From the NCBI GenBank assembly GCA_947073545.1, contig CAMTMP010000024.1, positions 1-63,483 of the forward strand: a stretch of DNA of 63,483 bases. Direction: 5' to 3'. A model generated the notes under the pieces. That model worked only from the letters and a program-made list of their open reading frames with translations. It had not been told where the DNA came from and did no database searches. Source of the DNA: an uncultured bacterium (GTDB lineage: Bacteria; Bacillota; Clostridia; Lachnospirales; Lachnospiraceae). This document shows, piece after piece, positions 25,853 through 34,516 of this stretch (positions are counted from its first letter, which is position 1; the number at the start of each line of letters is the position of its first letter). Made by a program: the position numbers and the translations under genes.

Positions 25853-26911
25853 ATGGAAAAAATCGTATTTGTCATACCCGACATGCCGGGCGGCGGCACG
25901 GAACGGGTTGTGGCGCTTTTGGCAAACGAATATGGCAGGCGGGGGATTCCTGTGGCGATTCTTCTCTTTGCGGGCAATGAGAAGGCGTATCCGCTGGATT
26001 CCCGAATTGAGGTGGTGAGTGTGGGCGCCCCTTCCGGCGGGAGTCTTTCGGAGCGGGTTGGGAGACTGCGCAGGATGCGGCGGTTTTACCGGGAGAACAG
26101 AAATTGCCAGATATGGGCGTTCAGCGCTATGGGCGCGGTATTTTCCGCGGTGGCGGCGTTTGGGCAGAAGCATTTTTTCCTCGTTTCCGAGCGCAACGAT
26201 CCTACCCGCTATGAGCACAGGCAGATCCGCGATCTGTGTTATCGCCGGGCCAAGGTGGTGGTGTGCCAGACTGTGGATGGGTTGAAAAGTTTTCCTGCGG
26301 GAATCCGCAGAAAGAGTGTGGTGATTCCAAATCCGCTGGAACCAAAGGAAGAGCCTTATACAGGGGAGCGGGAGAAACGGATCGTGGCGGTGGGGCGGTT
26401 GAATGCCCAGAAAAATCACAAACTGCTTCTGCGGGCTTTCGCCGCTTTTGCGAAGAGCCACAGCGGCTATGTATTGGAGCTTTACGGACAGGGGGAGTTG
26501 GAGGCGGAACTCAGGGCGCTGGCGGCCGAATTAGAAATTGACAAGGATGTCATTTTTAAAGGATTTTCTTCCCATGTACTCTCCGATATCAGGGCGGCAG
26601 CCATGTATGTGCTGTCTTCGGACTATGAGGGCATTTCCAATTCCATGCTGGAGGCGATGGCGCTTGGGCTTCCCGTGATTGCCACGGACTGTCCCATCGG
26701 CGGTTCGCGCATGTATATCCGGGACGGTGAAAACGGATTCCTTGTGCCTGTGGGGGATAAGGAGGCGCTTGCCCGTGCCATGGGGCGGCTTGCCCAAAAT
26801 CCGGCTCTTGGTGAAAGGCTTGGCGCAGAGGCGGTGAAACTGCGGGACGAGCTGGCAACGGCAAAGATTGCGGATCGGTTTCTTTCTTTGACTGGAGGTA
26901 ACAATGAGTAA
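25853..26911 (+). CDS. Glycosyltransferase family 4
   Basis: A 352-aa GT-B fold enzyme. The N-terminal acceptor domain has IPDMPGGGTERVVALLANEY. The C-terminal donor domain has VAVGRLNAQKNHKLLLRAFA and the EX7E motif in SSDYEGISNSMLEAMALGLPVIATDCPIGG. It closely resembles GalNAc/GlcNAc-type capsule transferases of the PglA/PglJ/CapM sort. It probably adds a sugar to the undecaprenyl-linked repeat unit at the inner membrane face. GGGGGAA precedes the ATG at six bases. It overlaps the next glycosyltransferase by eight bases. Confidence 0.88.
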   Translation: MEKIVFVIPDMPGGGTERVVALLANEYGRRGIPVAILLFAGNEKAYPLDSRIEVVSVGAPSGGSLSERVGRLRRMRRFYRENRNCQIWAFSAMGAVFSAVAAFGQKHFFLVSERNDPTRYEHRQIRDLCYRRAKVVVCQTVDGLKSFPAGIRRKSVVIPNPLEPKEEPYTGEREKRIVAVGRLNAQKNHKLLLRAFAAFAKSHSGYVLELYGQGELEAELRALAAELEIDKDVIFKGFSSHVLSDIRAAAMYVLSSDYEGISNSMLEAMALGLPVIATDCPIGGSRMYIRDGENGFLVPVGDKEALARAMGRLAQNPALGERLGAEAVKLRDELATAKIADRFLSLTGGNNE

Positions 26912-28019
26912 AGTGCTGGTGATAAATCCCATTTTATACACAGCGGAGACCAACCGGATTCCGCAGGTGGAGTCCATCAAGGACACCATGATCTATACGA
27001 TGTGCCTTGGCTTTTTGCGGGCGGGACATGAGGTGACGCTGATTGCGGCGCAGGATTACCGGCCTGTCCGGGAGGAGCGGTACGATTTTCCGGTGCTCTG
27101 GTTTCGTACGGTCTGCCGGAAACTGTTTATGCCGCGCTGTTTTCCCTATATGCCCGGTATCCGCAGGTATTTAAAAAGTCACAAAGATTATGACATTATT
27201 GTCACAAGTGAGGTGTTTGCCACTTGGTCGTATACGGCGGCAAGGATGGCTCCGGAGAAAACGATAGTCTGGCATGAGCTGGCGGCTTACAACAATATGC
27301 TGCACAAAATGCCGGCGAAGTTCTGGTATCAGTTTGTGGCGCGGCTTTTCATGCGGCGCGTGCGGGTGATTCCCCGGTCTGAACAGGCGGGCGCCTTTAT
27401 TCGGCAGTTTATGCCGCGAGTGGAGAAAGAACCCGTCGACCACGGTGTAGATTTGGAAAAGTTTCCGATTTCCGGGGAGAAGAGGGAAGATTGTTTCGCG
27501 GTGGTGTCGCAGTTGATTCCACGGAAACGGATTGCCCACACGATAGAAGCCTTTGACGGGTTTGTGAGAGCGGGACATGAGACATACGGCCTGCACATCA
27601 TCGGTGCGGGGGAGGAAGAAGCGTCTCTCAGACAGCTTGTGCAAAGGCTGGGGATTGAGAAAAAGGTGACGTTTCACGGCAGACTGTCCCACGAGAAACT
27701 GCTGCCAATCGTCGCGGCCTCCAAGGCGCTTCTGGTTTCTACGAAAAAGGATAACAATATGGTGTCTATCGTGGAGAGCATTGCGCTTGGAACCCCGGTG
27801 GTGACCACATCCGTGCCCTACAACGCTGCCTATATCAGACGGGAGGAGCTGGGAATTGTGGAGGACGACTGGTCAGCCGATGCGCTTTCGCGGATCGTCG
27901 CGGAAAACGACAGGTATGTGGCCAATTGTCTGGCTTACAGAGACCGCCTCTCCAACGTGTCCTGCGCGGCCCGGTTTCTGGCGCTGCAAGAGCGGGGGCA
28001 GACTTTGAAAAGGGCATAA
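26904..28019 (+). CDS. Glycosyltransferase family 1/4
   Basis: A 371-aa GT-B transferase. The donor half shows VVSQLIPRKRIAHTIEAFDGF, HIIGAGEEEASLRQLV and VTFHGRLSHEKLLPIVAASKALL. The final EX7E-like motif is SIVESIALGTPVVTTSVP. The N-terminal half contains EVFATWSYTAARM typical of acceptor domains. It is translationally coupled to the preceding GT4 (8-base overlap, TGGAGG ribosome site), so the two probably add successive sugars. Confidence 0.86.
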   Translation: MSKVLVINPILYTAETNRIPQVESIKDTMIYTMCLGFLRAGHEVTLIAAQDYRPVREERYDFPVLWFRTVCRKLFMPRCFPYMPGIRRYLKSHKDYDIIVTSEVFATWSYTAARMAPEKTIVWHELAAYNNMLHKMPAKFWYQFVARLFMRRVRVIPRSEQAGAFIRQFMPRVEKEPVDHGVDLEKFPISGEKREDCFAVVSQLIPRKRIAHTIEAFDGFVRAGHETYGLHIIGAGEEEASLRQLVQRLGIEKKVTFHGRLSHEKLLPIVAASKALLVSTKKDNNMVSIVESIALGTPVVTTSVPYNAAYIRREELGIVEDDWSADALSRIVAENDRYVANCLAYRDRLSNVSCAARFLALQERGQTLKRA

Positions 28020-28095
28020 TGGAATAGACTTTTTTATGCTGATTGTGATATACTTATCTTGTAAGCGTATCATAACAAAGAAAGCGGGTGAGTAT

Positions 28096-28278
28096 ATGAC
28101 AGAAGGTGAAATGCTGAAATTATCTGTAGAAGAATTTTCAAGGATTCAGCGTTACATGATGTTGGCCGAAAAGGATTCTGAAGTATACAAGGCTATGAGA
28201 GAAAGATATATTGATTTAAAAGTCATACTGATGGCTTCCGGTGTGAATCTTACAGAAATTGACCGTATAAAAGAATAA
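28096..28278 (+). CDS. Small conserved-looking cytoplasmic protein
   Basis: A 60-aa, highly charged helical protein, MTEGEMLKLSVEEFSRIQRY followed by MMLAEKDSEVYKAMRERYIDLKV and ending VNLTEIDRIKE. Not recognised. GCGGGTGAG lies upstream of the ATG, and a possible TAGACT-18-TATACT promoter lies at about 28026-28055. It sits between glycosyltransferases with a strong terminator after it, so it may be an independent gene. Codon use and composition look genuinely coding. Confidence 0.55.
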   Translation: MTEGEMLKLSVEEFSRIQRYMMLAEKDSEVYKAMRERYIDLKVILMASGVNLTEIDRIKE

Positions 28279-28313
28279 AAGGATTCAGAATCCGAGCGGC
28301 GGATGTGAAAGCG

Positions 28314-28364
28314 GGTGTAAGGCCTAACGAAGGATAAAGGCTTTACACCTTTTCTTGCTTTTTA
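28314..28364 (+). terminator. Intrinsic terminator after the 60-aa gene
   Basis: GGTGTAAGGCCT (28314-28325) pairs with AGGCTTTACACC (28338-28349) with one G-T pair. It is followed by TTTTCTTGCTTTTT. Confidence 0.88.
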
Positions 28365-28383
28365 TGGCGTATCACGGTACAAT
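28355..28383 (+). promoter_or_regulatory. Promoter of the GT8 gene
   Basis: TTGCTT (28355-28360), 17 bases, then TACAAT (28378-28383). The predicted transcription start falls on or next to the ATG at 28391, implying a leaderless or near-leaderless message. The -35 overlaps the T-tract of the preceding terminator. Confidence 0.5.
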
Positions 28384-28390
28384 AAGGGGT

Positions 28391-29329
28391 ATGGAAAAGC
28401 TGAAGGTAGTTTTTTGTTTTGACGAAAATTTGGTAACCCAGGTGCAGGCGGCGGCAGCTTCACTGCTTGACAGCCGCGGCCCGGGTGAACATTTCGAGAT
28501 CCACTGTGTCTGTACGAAGGCAGCGGAGAATGTGCAGGGACCGCTGGGACAGGTTATAAAAAGAAGAGATCCGGATTCCGCGCTGGTGGTGCACTGCATG
28601 GAAAATCCTTACGAGAATGCATATCAGGTGCGGGACATTTCCGCGGGCACCTATCTGCGGCTGGCTCTGCCGGGGCTTTTGCCGGAGGTGGAACGGATTC
28701 TCTATATGGATGCCGATATACTGGTGCGGGAGAGTCTCGCGCCGATCTGGGAAACGGCCATGGAGGGAATGGCGATTGGGGCAGTAAAGGGTGCGGTAAA
28801 CCTTTCCGATAAGTGGGAGTGGAACAGCGACAGACCATACTGGCATCTGCTTTCGGGGATGAAGGGCGGCTATATCAATGCGGGCGTCACGCTTCTCAAT
28901 CTGGCTGAGATCAGAAAGCGGGGGCTTGCCGCACGCTGGCATGAGCTGACAGGCGAGCGGTTCTACTATCAGGATCAGGATATCCTGAATATGACCTGTC
29001 AGGGAGCCATCGCTTATCTGCCGCCGAAATATAACAGGCTGGCTTATCTGGAAGAAGACGGTTTCGGGCAGTTTGTCACGGAGGGTATTTATACGCGGGA
29101 AGAGGTGCGGGAGGCGCAGCAGTCTCCGGCCATCGTCCATTATGCGGGGGACAAGCCGTGGAAACGGTACGACACGAATCTGGGGAGTCTCTGGTGGGAT
29201 TACGTGAATGCGCAGTCTGACTTAAAGGATTTATTTGACGAGGAAAAGGCCAGAAAGAACCATGGGCCGACTCTGGCGCAGCGGGCGGCGCGAAAGGTGA
29301 AGAAGCTGTTTAGCAGAGAAAAGCTGTAA
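28391..29329 (+). CDS. Glycosyltransferase family 8
   Basis: A 312-aa GT8 enzyme. KLKVVFCFDENLVTQVQAAAASLL opens the nucleotide-binding fold. RILYMDADILVRESL carries the DxD metal site. GGYINAGVTLLNLAEIR, YQDQDILNMT and IVHYAGDKPWKRY complete the family pattern, with the late His as metal ligand. Members are retaining galactosyl- or glucosyltransferases acting on lipid-linked glycans (LgtC, GspA). ATG 28391 is the natural family start, although AAGGGG is only two bases away and the promoter places the transcript start nearly at the ATG. A basic C-terminal tail ends KVKKLFSREKL and may bind membrane. Confidence 0.88.
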   Translation: MEKLKVVFCFDENLVTQVQAAAASLLDSRGPGEHFEIHCVCTKAAENVQGPLGQVIKRRDPDSALVVHCMENPYENAYQVRDISAGTYLRLALPGLLPEVERILYMDADILVRESLAPIWETAMEGMAIGAVKGAVNLSDKWEWNSDRPYWHLLSGMKGGYINAGVTLLNLAEIRKRGLAARWHELTGERFYYQDQDILNMTCQGAIAYLPPKYNRLAYLEEDGFGQFVTEGIYTREEVREAQQSPAIVHYAGDKPWKRYDTNLGSLWWDYVNAQSDLKDLFDEEKARKNHGPTLAQRAARKVKKLFSREKL

Positions 29330-29435
29330 CGGCGTGAGCGGCGTTCTATAGAAAGACAGCTAAGGCTGTTTTGGGAAGAATACGCTAAGGCTCTCGACAG
29401 GAAAGGAAACTGAGGAAGGGATACGGTAACAAAGT

Positions 29436-30746
29436 ATGAAAATTGCGGTAGCGGGAACAGGGTATGTAGGTTTGGTGGCGGGCGTGTGTTTTGCGGAAAA
29501 AGGGCATGACGTCACCTGCGTGGATGTGGACGAAAAGAAAGTAAAAATGATGGAAGCCGGGAACAGTCCTATCTTTGAGGAAGGGCTGGAGGAGCTGATG
29601 CGGAAAAACAACGCGGCGGGAAGGCTCCATTACACAACGGATTATGCGGCGGCTTACAGGGATAAAGACGCTATTTTTATCGGGGTCGGCACGCCGGAGC
29701 AGCCGGACGGCTCCGCAAATCTGAACTATATCGCTACGGTTTCGAGACAGATCGCGGAATCTGTGGAGAAAGACTGTCTGGTGGTCGTGAAATCCACGGT
29801 GCCAGTGGGAACCAACGACAAAGTAGAGCAGTTTATCCACGATTTTTTAACAAGGGATGTGAAGGTGGAGGTGGCCTCCAATCCGGAATTTCTGGCACAG
29901 GGCTCCGCAGTGCACGATACCCTGCATGCCGCGCGCATTATCATCGGCACACAGAGTAAAGAGGCGGAGACGCTGTTAAAGAAAATCTACGAACCCTTCG
30001 GACTGCCTATCGTGTCCGTGAACAGGCGTTCCGCGGAAATGATTAAGTATGCGAGCAACGATTTTCTAGCTCTTAAAATTTCTTATATGAACGATATCGC
30101 AAATCTCTGCGAGCTGGTGGGAGCGGATATTGACGCGGTGGCGGAAGGCATGAGCTACGACGCGCGTATCGGTGCCAATTTCTTAAAGGCGGGGATCGGA
30201 TACGGCGGAAGCTGTTTCCCCAAAGATACGAAAGCACTGAAATATCTGGCCAAGCAGTACGGGTATCAGCTTAAGACCGTGGAGGCCGCGGTGGATGTGA
30301 ATGCCATGCAAAAGACCAGACTCTTTCAGAAAGCGTGCAAGCGGATGATTACGTTTGAAGGGCTTAAGGTGGCGGTGCTGGGACTTGCCTTCAAACCGGG
30401 AACGGACGATCTGCGGGAGGCGCCTTCGCTTGACAATGTGAAGCTGCTTTTGGAAAACGGTGCGCAGATTGTGGCCTATGATCCGGTGGCGGCGGATAAT
30501 TTCCGCAAGGTTTATCCGGAAGGGCAGGTCGGCAAAGGTTCCATCACCTACGTGGAAACGCCGGAGGAGACGCTTGATGGCGCGAACATCTGCTTTGTGT
30601 TCACGGAATGGAAAGAGATCCGTGCCATAGCGCCGGAAACTTTTAAGGAGCGGATGCGGATACCGCTTGTGTACGACGGACGAAACGTCTTTGACGTGAA
30701 GGGCATGAAGGAAGCGGGAATTGAATATTACAGCATAGGGCGGTAA
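29436..30746 (+). CDS. ugd: UDP-glucose 6-dehydrogenase
   Basis: A 436-aa enzyme making UDP-glucuronic acid with two NAD+. MKIAVAGTGYVGLVAGVCFA is the NAD-binding N-terminus, and VVVKSTVPVGTND and ASNPEFLAQGSA are family blocks. GYGGSCFPKDTKAL carries the catalytic Cys260, and LGLAFKPGTDDLREAPS marks the C-terminal domain. Length is standard for TuaD/UgdA types. The adjacent epimerase implies that the product is converted on to UDP-galacturonate. A short hairpin (ACAGC-TAAG-GCTGT-TTT, ~29354-29370) in the 106-base upstream gap may attenuate transcription. Confidence 0.96.
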   Translation: MKIAVAGTGYVGLVAGVCFAEKGHDVTCVDVDEKKVKMMEAGNSPIFEEGLEELMRKNNAAGRLHYTTDYAAAYRDKDAIFIGVGTPEQPDGSANLNYIATVSRQIAESVEKDCLVVVKSTVPVGTNDKVEQFIHDFLTRDVKVEVASNPEFLAQGSAVHDTLHAARIIIGTQSKEAETLLKKIYEPFGLPIVSVNRRSAEMIKYASNDFLALKISYMNDIANLCELVGADIDAVAEGMSYDARIGANFLKAGIGYGGSCFPKDTKALKYLAKQYGYQLKTVEAAVDVNAMQKTRLFQKACKRMITFEGLKVAVLGLAFKPGTDDLREAPSLDNVKLLLENGAQIVAYDPVAADNFRKVYPEGQVGKGSITYVETPEETLDGANICFVFTEWKEIRAIAPETFKERMRIPLVYDGRNVFDVKGMKEAGIEYYSIGR

Positions 30747-30765
30747 GCGGCGGAAAGGAGCAGCA

Positions 30766-31758
30766 GTGAAAGAGTTAGATCCCTCAAAGACATATCTGAT
30801 TACCGGCGGCGCGGGCTTTATCGGATTTCATTTATCCAAGAGCCTTTTGGAGAAGGGTGCGCGGGTGATCGGCTTCGACAACATGAACGAATATTATGAC
30901 GTGAGACTGAAGGAGGACCGGTTGGCAAAGCTGTATTATTATGACAAATACACCTTTGTCAAAGGAGATCTGGCGAACAATGCGGATGTATTTCAACTGT
31001 TTCAGGAGTACAGGCCGGATATCGTGGTGAATCTGGGGGCGCAGGCGGGCGTTCGCTACAGCATTGACAACCCGTCGGCTTACATGGAGTCCAACATGAT
31101 GGGATTCTTCCACATTTTGGAGGGATGCCGTTATTTTCCCGTGGAGCATCTGGTGTACGCATCGTCCAGCTCTGTTTACGGCGGCAACGAAAAGGTGCCT
31201 TTTTCTACGGAGGATAAGGTGGACGAGCCGGTAAGCCTTTATGCGGCGACGAAGAAATCCAATGAGCTGATGGCCCACGCGTACAGCAAGCTCTTTGCGA
31301 TTCCCGTTACGGGGCTGCGCTTTTTCACGGTCTACGGGCCGTTTGGCAGGCCGGACATGGCGTACTTCAAATTCACGAAAAAGATTCTTGCGGGAGAGCC
31401 GATTCAGGTTTATAACCGGGGCGATATGATGCGGGACTTCACTTATATCGACGATATTGTGCAGGGGGTGGAAAATATCCTCTGTAATCCGCCCGAAAAA
31501 AATGAGAAGGGCGCGCTCTATAAGCTTTATAATATCGGCAATAATAAACCTGTAAAGCTGATGGACTATATAGAGACGCTGGAGCGGTGTCTCGGCGTGG
31601 AGGCGAAGAAGGAGTTTCTTCCCATGCAGCCCGGCGATGTGTACCAGACCTATGCGGACGTCACGGACCTGATGCGGGATTATAACTTCAAGCCCGAGAC
31701 CTCCATCGAGGAGGGCCTGCAGAAGTTTGTGGACTGGTACCGGGAATATTATAAATAA
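30766..31758 (+). CDS. UDP-glucuronate 4-epimerase (NAD-dependent SDR)
   Basis: A 330-aa extended short-chain dehydrogenase. YLITGGAGFIGFHLSKSLLEKG is the NAD site. SSSSVYGG and the catalytic YAATKKSN (YxxxK) follow, as does FFTVYGPFGRPDMAYFKF, which is characteristic of Cap1J/GalA-type UDP-glucuronate 4-epimerases. FDNMNEYYDVRLKEDRLAKL also matches that family. It starts at GTG 30766 with AGGAG upstream, 19 bases after ugd. It probably supplies UDP-galacturonic acid for the glycan. Confidence 0.9.
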   Translation: MKELDPSKTYLITGGAGFIGFHLSKSLLEKGARVIGFDNMNEYYDVRLKEDRLAKLYYYDKYTFVKGDLANNADVFQLFQEYRPDIVVNLGAQAGVRYSIDNPSAYMESNMMGFFHILEGCRYFPVEHLVYASSSSVYGGNEKVPFSTEDKVDEPVSLYAATKKSNELMAHAYSKLFAIPVTGLRFFTVYGPFGRPDMAYFKFTKKILAGEPIQVYNRGDMMRDFTYIDDIVQGVENILCNPPEKNEKGALYKLYNIGNNKPVKLMDYIETLERCLGVEAKKEFLPMQPGDVYQTYADVTDLMRDYNFKPETSIEEGLQKFVDWYREYYK

Positions 31759-31801
31759 ACAGGCGTGTGCTGAACAAGACATTGTATTGAGGAAGAAAAC
31801 A

Positions 31802-32776
31802 ATGAGAGAAATTCCGATTTTATATCTGGTTGTGCCCTGCTATAACGAGGAGGAAGTGGTGGAGAAAACCGCCTCCGTTATGGGAGAAAAACTGACACGT
31901 CTGGAGCGGGAAGAAAAGATAGCAAAAGACTCCAAGGTCATGTTTGTAAACGACGGGAGCAGGGATAAAACCTTGCAGCTCCTTCACGAAATCGCCGCCA
32001 AGGACAGGCGGTTTTCCGTGGTGAGTCTGGCGGGGAATTACGGTCACCAGAGTGCGATTTTAGCCGGGATGATGACGGCGAGACAGTATGCGGATGTGGT
32101 AGTTACCATCGACGCGGATTTACAGCAGGATATCGAGGCGCTGGATCGGTTTCTGGCCTGCTATATGGAAGGCTGCGAGGTAGTCTACGGTGTGCGAAAT
32201 GACAGGCATTCCGACGGCTTATTCAAGAAAGCCACGGCCACTGCCTATTATAAGCTGATGCATATGCTGGGAAGCACGGTTATGACGAACCATGCGGACT
32301 ACCGTCTGATGTCGAAGAAGGCGCTTGATGCGCTGTCAGAGTACAAGGAGGCAAACCTCTTTCTGCGCGGGCTGATTCCTACTATGGGATTTCCTTCCGA
32401 TGTGGTATATTTTGACGTGAAGGCCAGGGAGGCGGGACATTCCAAGTATACCTTAAGCAAAATGATGACGCTGGCGCTCGACGGCATCACCTCCATGAGT
32501 GTGCGGCCGCTTCGACTGATCGGCGGTCTGGGATTTTTTATGTTTATATTCAGCATGGTGATGTGTGTGATCGGTCTGGTGGACTGGGTCATGGGAAACA
32601 ATGTGCCGGGATATACAACGACCCTGATTGTGTCCCTGATCATTGGCGGGATCACGCTTTTGTCGCTGGGTATCATCGGGGAATATGTGGGCAAGATTTA
32701 TATGGAAACGAAGCACAGGCCCAGATACATCATCGATACGCTGGTGTGGCGTGAGGACGACGGGGAGGCGCGGTAA
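31802..32776 (+). CDS. Polyprenyl-phosphate glycosyltransferase (GtrB/DPM1-like GT2)
   Basis: A 324-aa protein. The GT2 domain opens ILYLVVPCYNEEEVVEKTA, with VNDGSRDKTLQLL and VTIDADLQQDIEAL (DxD). DYRLMSKKALDAL and the arginine-rich SVRPLRLIGGLGF follow. Two C-terminal membrane helices (residues ~235-300) complete the GtrB/ArnC architecture. Such enzymes load a sugar onto undecaprenyl phosphate at the cytoplasmic face for use by GT-C transferases outside. GAGGAAG precedes ATG 31802; the longer frame to 31727 lies in the previous coding region. The following GT-C gene starts four bases after the stop. Confidence 0.9.
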   Translation: MREIPILYLVVPCYNEEEVVEKTASVMGEKLTRLEREEKIAKDSKVMFVNDGSRDKTLQLLHEIAAKDRRFSVVSLAGNYGHQSAILAGMMTARQYADVVVTIDADLQQDIEALDRFLACYMEGCEVVYGVRNDRHSDGLFKKATATAYYKLMHMLGSTVMTNHADYRLMSKKALDALSEYKEANLFLRGLIPTMGFPSDVVYFDVKAREAGHSKYTLSKMMTLALDGITSMSVRPLRLIGGLGFFMFIFSMVMCVIGLVDWVMGNNVPGYTTTLIVSLIIGGITLLSLGIIGEYVGKIYMETKHRPRYIIDTLVWREDDGEAR

Positions 32777-32779
32777 AAA

Positions 32780-34516
32780 ATGGCATTGGTGCTTTTTTCG
32801 TGGGTGATTATTGCCGGGGCGGCTCTGCTTTTCGGCAAGGCGGTTACGGACGGGATGTATCGAAGCCGCCTTACCAAGATGGGGCGGCCCGACATTTATG
32901 TGATGACAGGTCTGATTGTTTTGAATATGTTTGCCCAGTTTTTCAGCCTCTTTTATAAGGTGGCGGGAATCGCCTGCACCATTTTGGGCACGCTTGGCAT
33001 TCTTTTATTTTGCATTTGGGTATATCGGAATATCAGACAGAGAAAGCGCGCCGCGCTTTTTCCGGGCTGCACATGGCAAAGACCGGCTGTCTGGCGGGTT
33101 GCGGCAATCCTATTCTGTTTTGTGCTCACGATGCTTTGGACGAATCGGAGTCCCGGTCAATATGACACGGGACTTTATCACGCGCAGGCGATCCGGTGGA
33201 TCGAGGACTACGGTGTGGTTCCGGGACTTGGCAATCTGCACATGAGGCTGGCTTATAACAGCGCGTTCATGTCTTTGCAGGCGCTTTTCAGTCTGGGCTG
33301 GCTTGTGGGACAGTCATTGCACACCTTGAACGGCTTCTTTTGTCTGGCGGCGCTTGTCTATGTGTGCGCCACAATCCGGTTATGGGGAGAGGGGAGCTTA
33401 CAGACTTCCGATTTTCTGAAATGTGCGATGGCGGTTTATGTGGTACAGAAACGGTCTGATATTTCCTCTTCCGGCACGGATCTCTGGGCCATGCTTCTGG
33501 TTTTCTATATTTTGATCAAGTGGAGTGAACACTGTGAGAGCGGCCGGGAGGACGGCGTAATGTACGGCTGGCTCTGCCTTGTCTGCGTGTACGCGGCAAC
33601 GGTCAAGCTGTCTGCCGCGTCCGTGGCGGTTCTTGCCCTGTATCCGCTGTATTTGTTTATCAAAGAAAGAGACGCAAAGGCCATTTTCGCCCATGTGGCG
33701 GCGGGGCTGTTTATCTTGCTGCCGTATTTGATCCGCAATGTGATTATTTCCGGCTATCTGGTCTATCCCTACGGTGGACTGGATTTATTCAATCCGGATT
33801 GGAAGATGGATCAGGCGGTGCTTGCGGAGGACAGCCTGGATATCAAGATGTTTGCAAGGGGCATCACAAATGCGGCGGAATATGACAATTCCCTTTTCGG
33901 CTGGATTCCGGGGTGGTTCTCGCGTCAGGAGATGGGGAGCCGCGTTCTGATCACTGTGGGAGCGCTCTGCATCCCTGTCATTCTATATTTGCTGACGGTA
34001 CATTTTCGCAGAAAAGACTACGCCCGGGCGGCGCTTCTTGGCACGGGGATTGTGAATCTGCTGTTCTGGATGGCCGCGGCGCCTCACATGCGTTATGGCG
34101 GACCTTACATTCATATGGTTGTGGCGCTGACGCTTGGAACGTTAATCTGTTTTGCGGGAAGGCAGGGCAGGCCGGCGGTCATGGAGAAGATAACTGGGGG
34201 AGGCGGCAGCCAAAAAGATGCTGTGTGGAGAAAACTGTTTGGCCTTCTGACGGCGGCGGTTTTGGTTATATATTTGCTGCAATACGGAGAACGGCTTGCG
34301 AAGATTCCGGAGATGGAGACGAAGGAATTTGTCAGACAGCCGGACTATCTTTCATGGCAGTCTACCCAGTACCCGGTGGATAATGTGCATATCTGGAAGC
34401 CGGATGAAGGGGATTTGTCGGGATATTTTGCCTTTCCCGCAACGCCGCAGGGCAGACAGCTCAAGGTTTTACGGCTGCGGGGAGAGAGTTTTTGGGAGGG
34501 ATTTAGACATGAGTAA
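32780..34516 (+). CDS. GT-C-type membrane protein (LIC_10190-like)
   Basis: A 578-aa polytopic protein with about 11 helices. The external loop after helix four carries RSPGQYDTGLYHAQAIRWIEDYG, the D-T-x-x-Y-H motif that also appears as D-S-x-x-Y-H in the protein at 5250. YVVQKRSDISSSGTDLWAM is a second conserved-looking block. It directly follows the GtrB-like gene, the usual source of its lipid-linked sugar donor. The start overlaps no RBS of strong type, but GAGGCGCGG is upstream. Its end overlaps the deacetylase gene by eight bases. The acceptor is unknown. Confidence 0.66.
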   Translation: MALVLFSWVIIAGAALLFGKAVTDGMYRSRLTKMGRPDIYVMTGLIVLNMFAQFFSLFYKVAGIACTILGTLGILLFCIWVYRNIRQRKRAALFPGCTWQRPAVWRVAAILFCFVLTMLWTNRSPGQYDTGLYHAQAIRWIEDYGVVPGLGNLHMRLAYNSAFMSLQALFSLGWLVGQSLHTLNGFFCLAALVYVCATIRLWGEGSLQTSDFLKCAMAVYVVQKRSDISSSGTDLWAMLLVFYILIKWSEHCESGREDGVMYGWLCLVCVYAATVKLSAASVAVLALYPLYLFIKERDAKAIFAHVAAGLFILLPYLIRNVIISGYLVYPYGGLDLFNPDWKMDQAVLAEDSLDIKMFARGITNAAEYDNSLFGWIPGWFSRQEMGSRVLITVGALCIPVILYLLTVHFRRKDYARAALLGTGIVNLLFWMAAAPHMRYGGPYIHMVVALTLGTLICFAGRQGRPAVMEKITGGGGSQKDAVWRKLFGLLTAAVLVIYLLQYGERLAKIPEMETKEFVRQPDYLSWQSTQYPVDNVHIWKPDEGDLSGYFAFPATPQGRQLKVLRLRGESFWEGFRHE

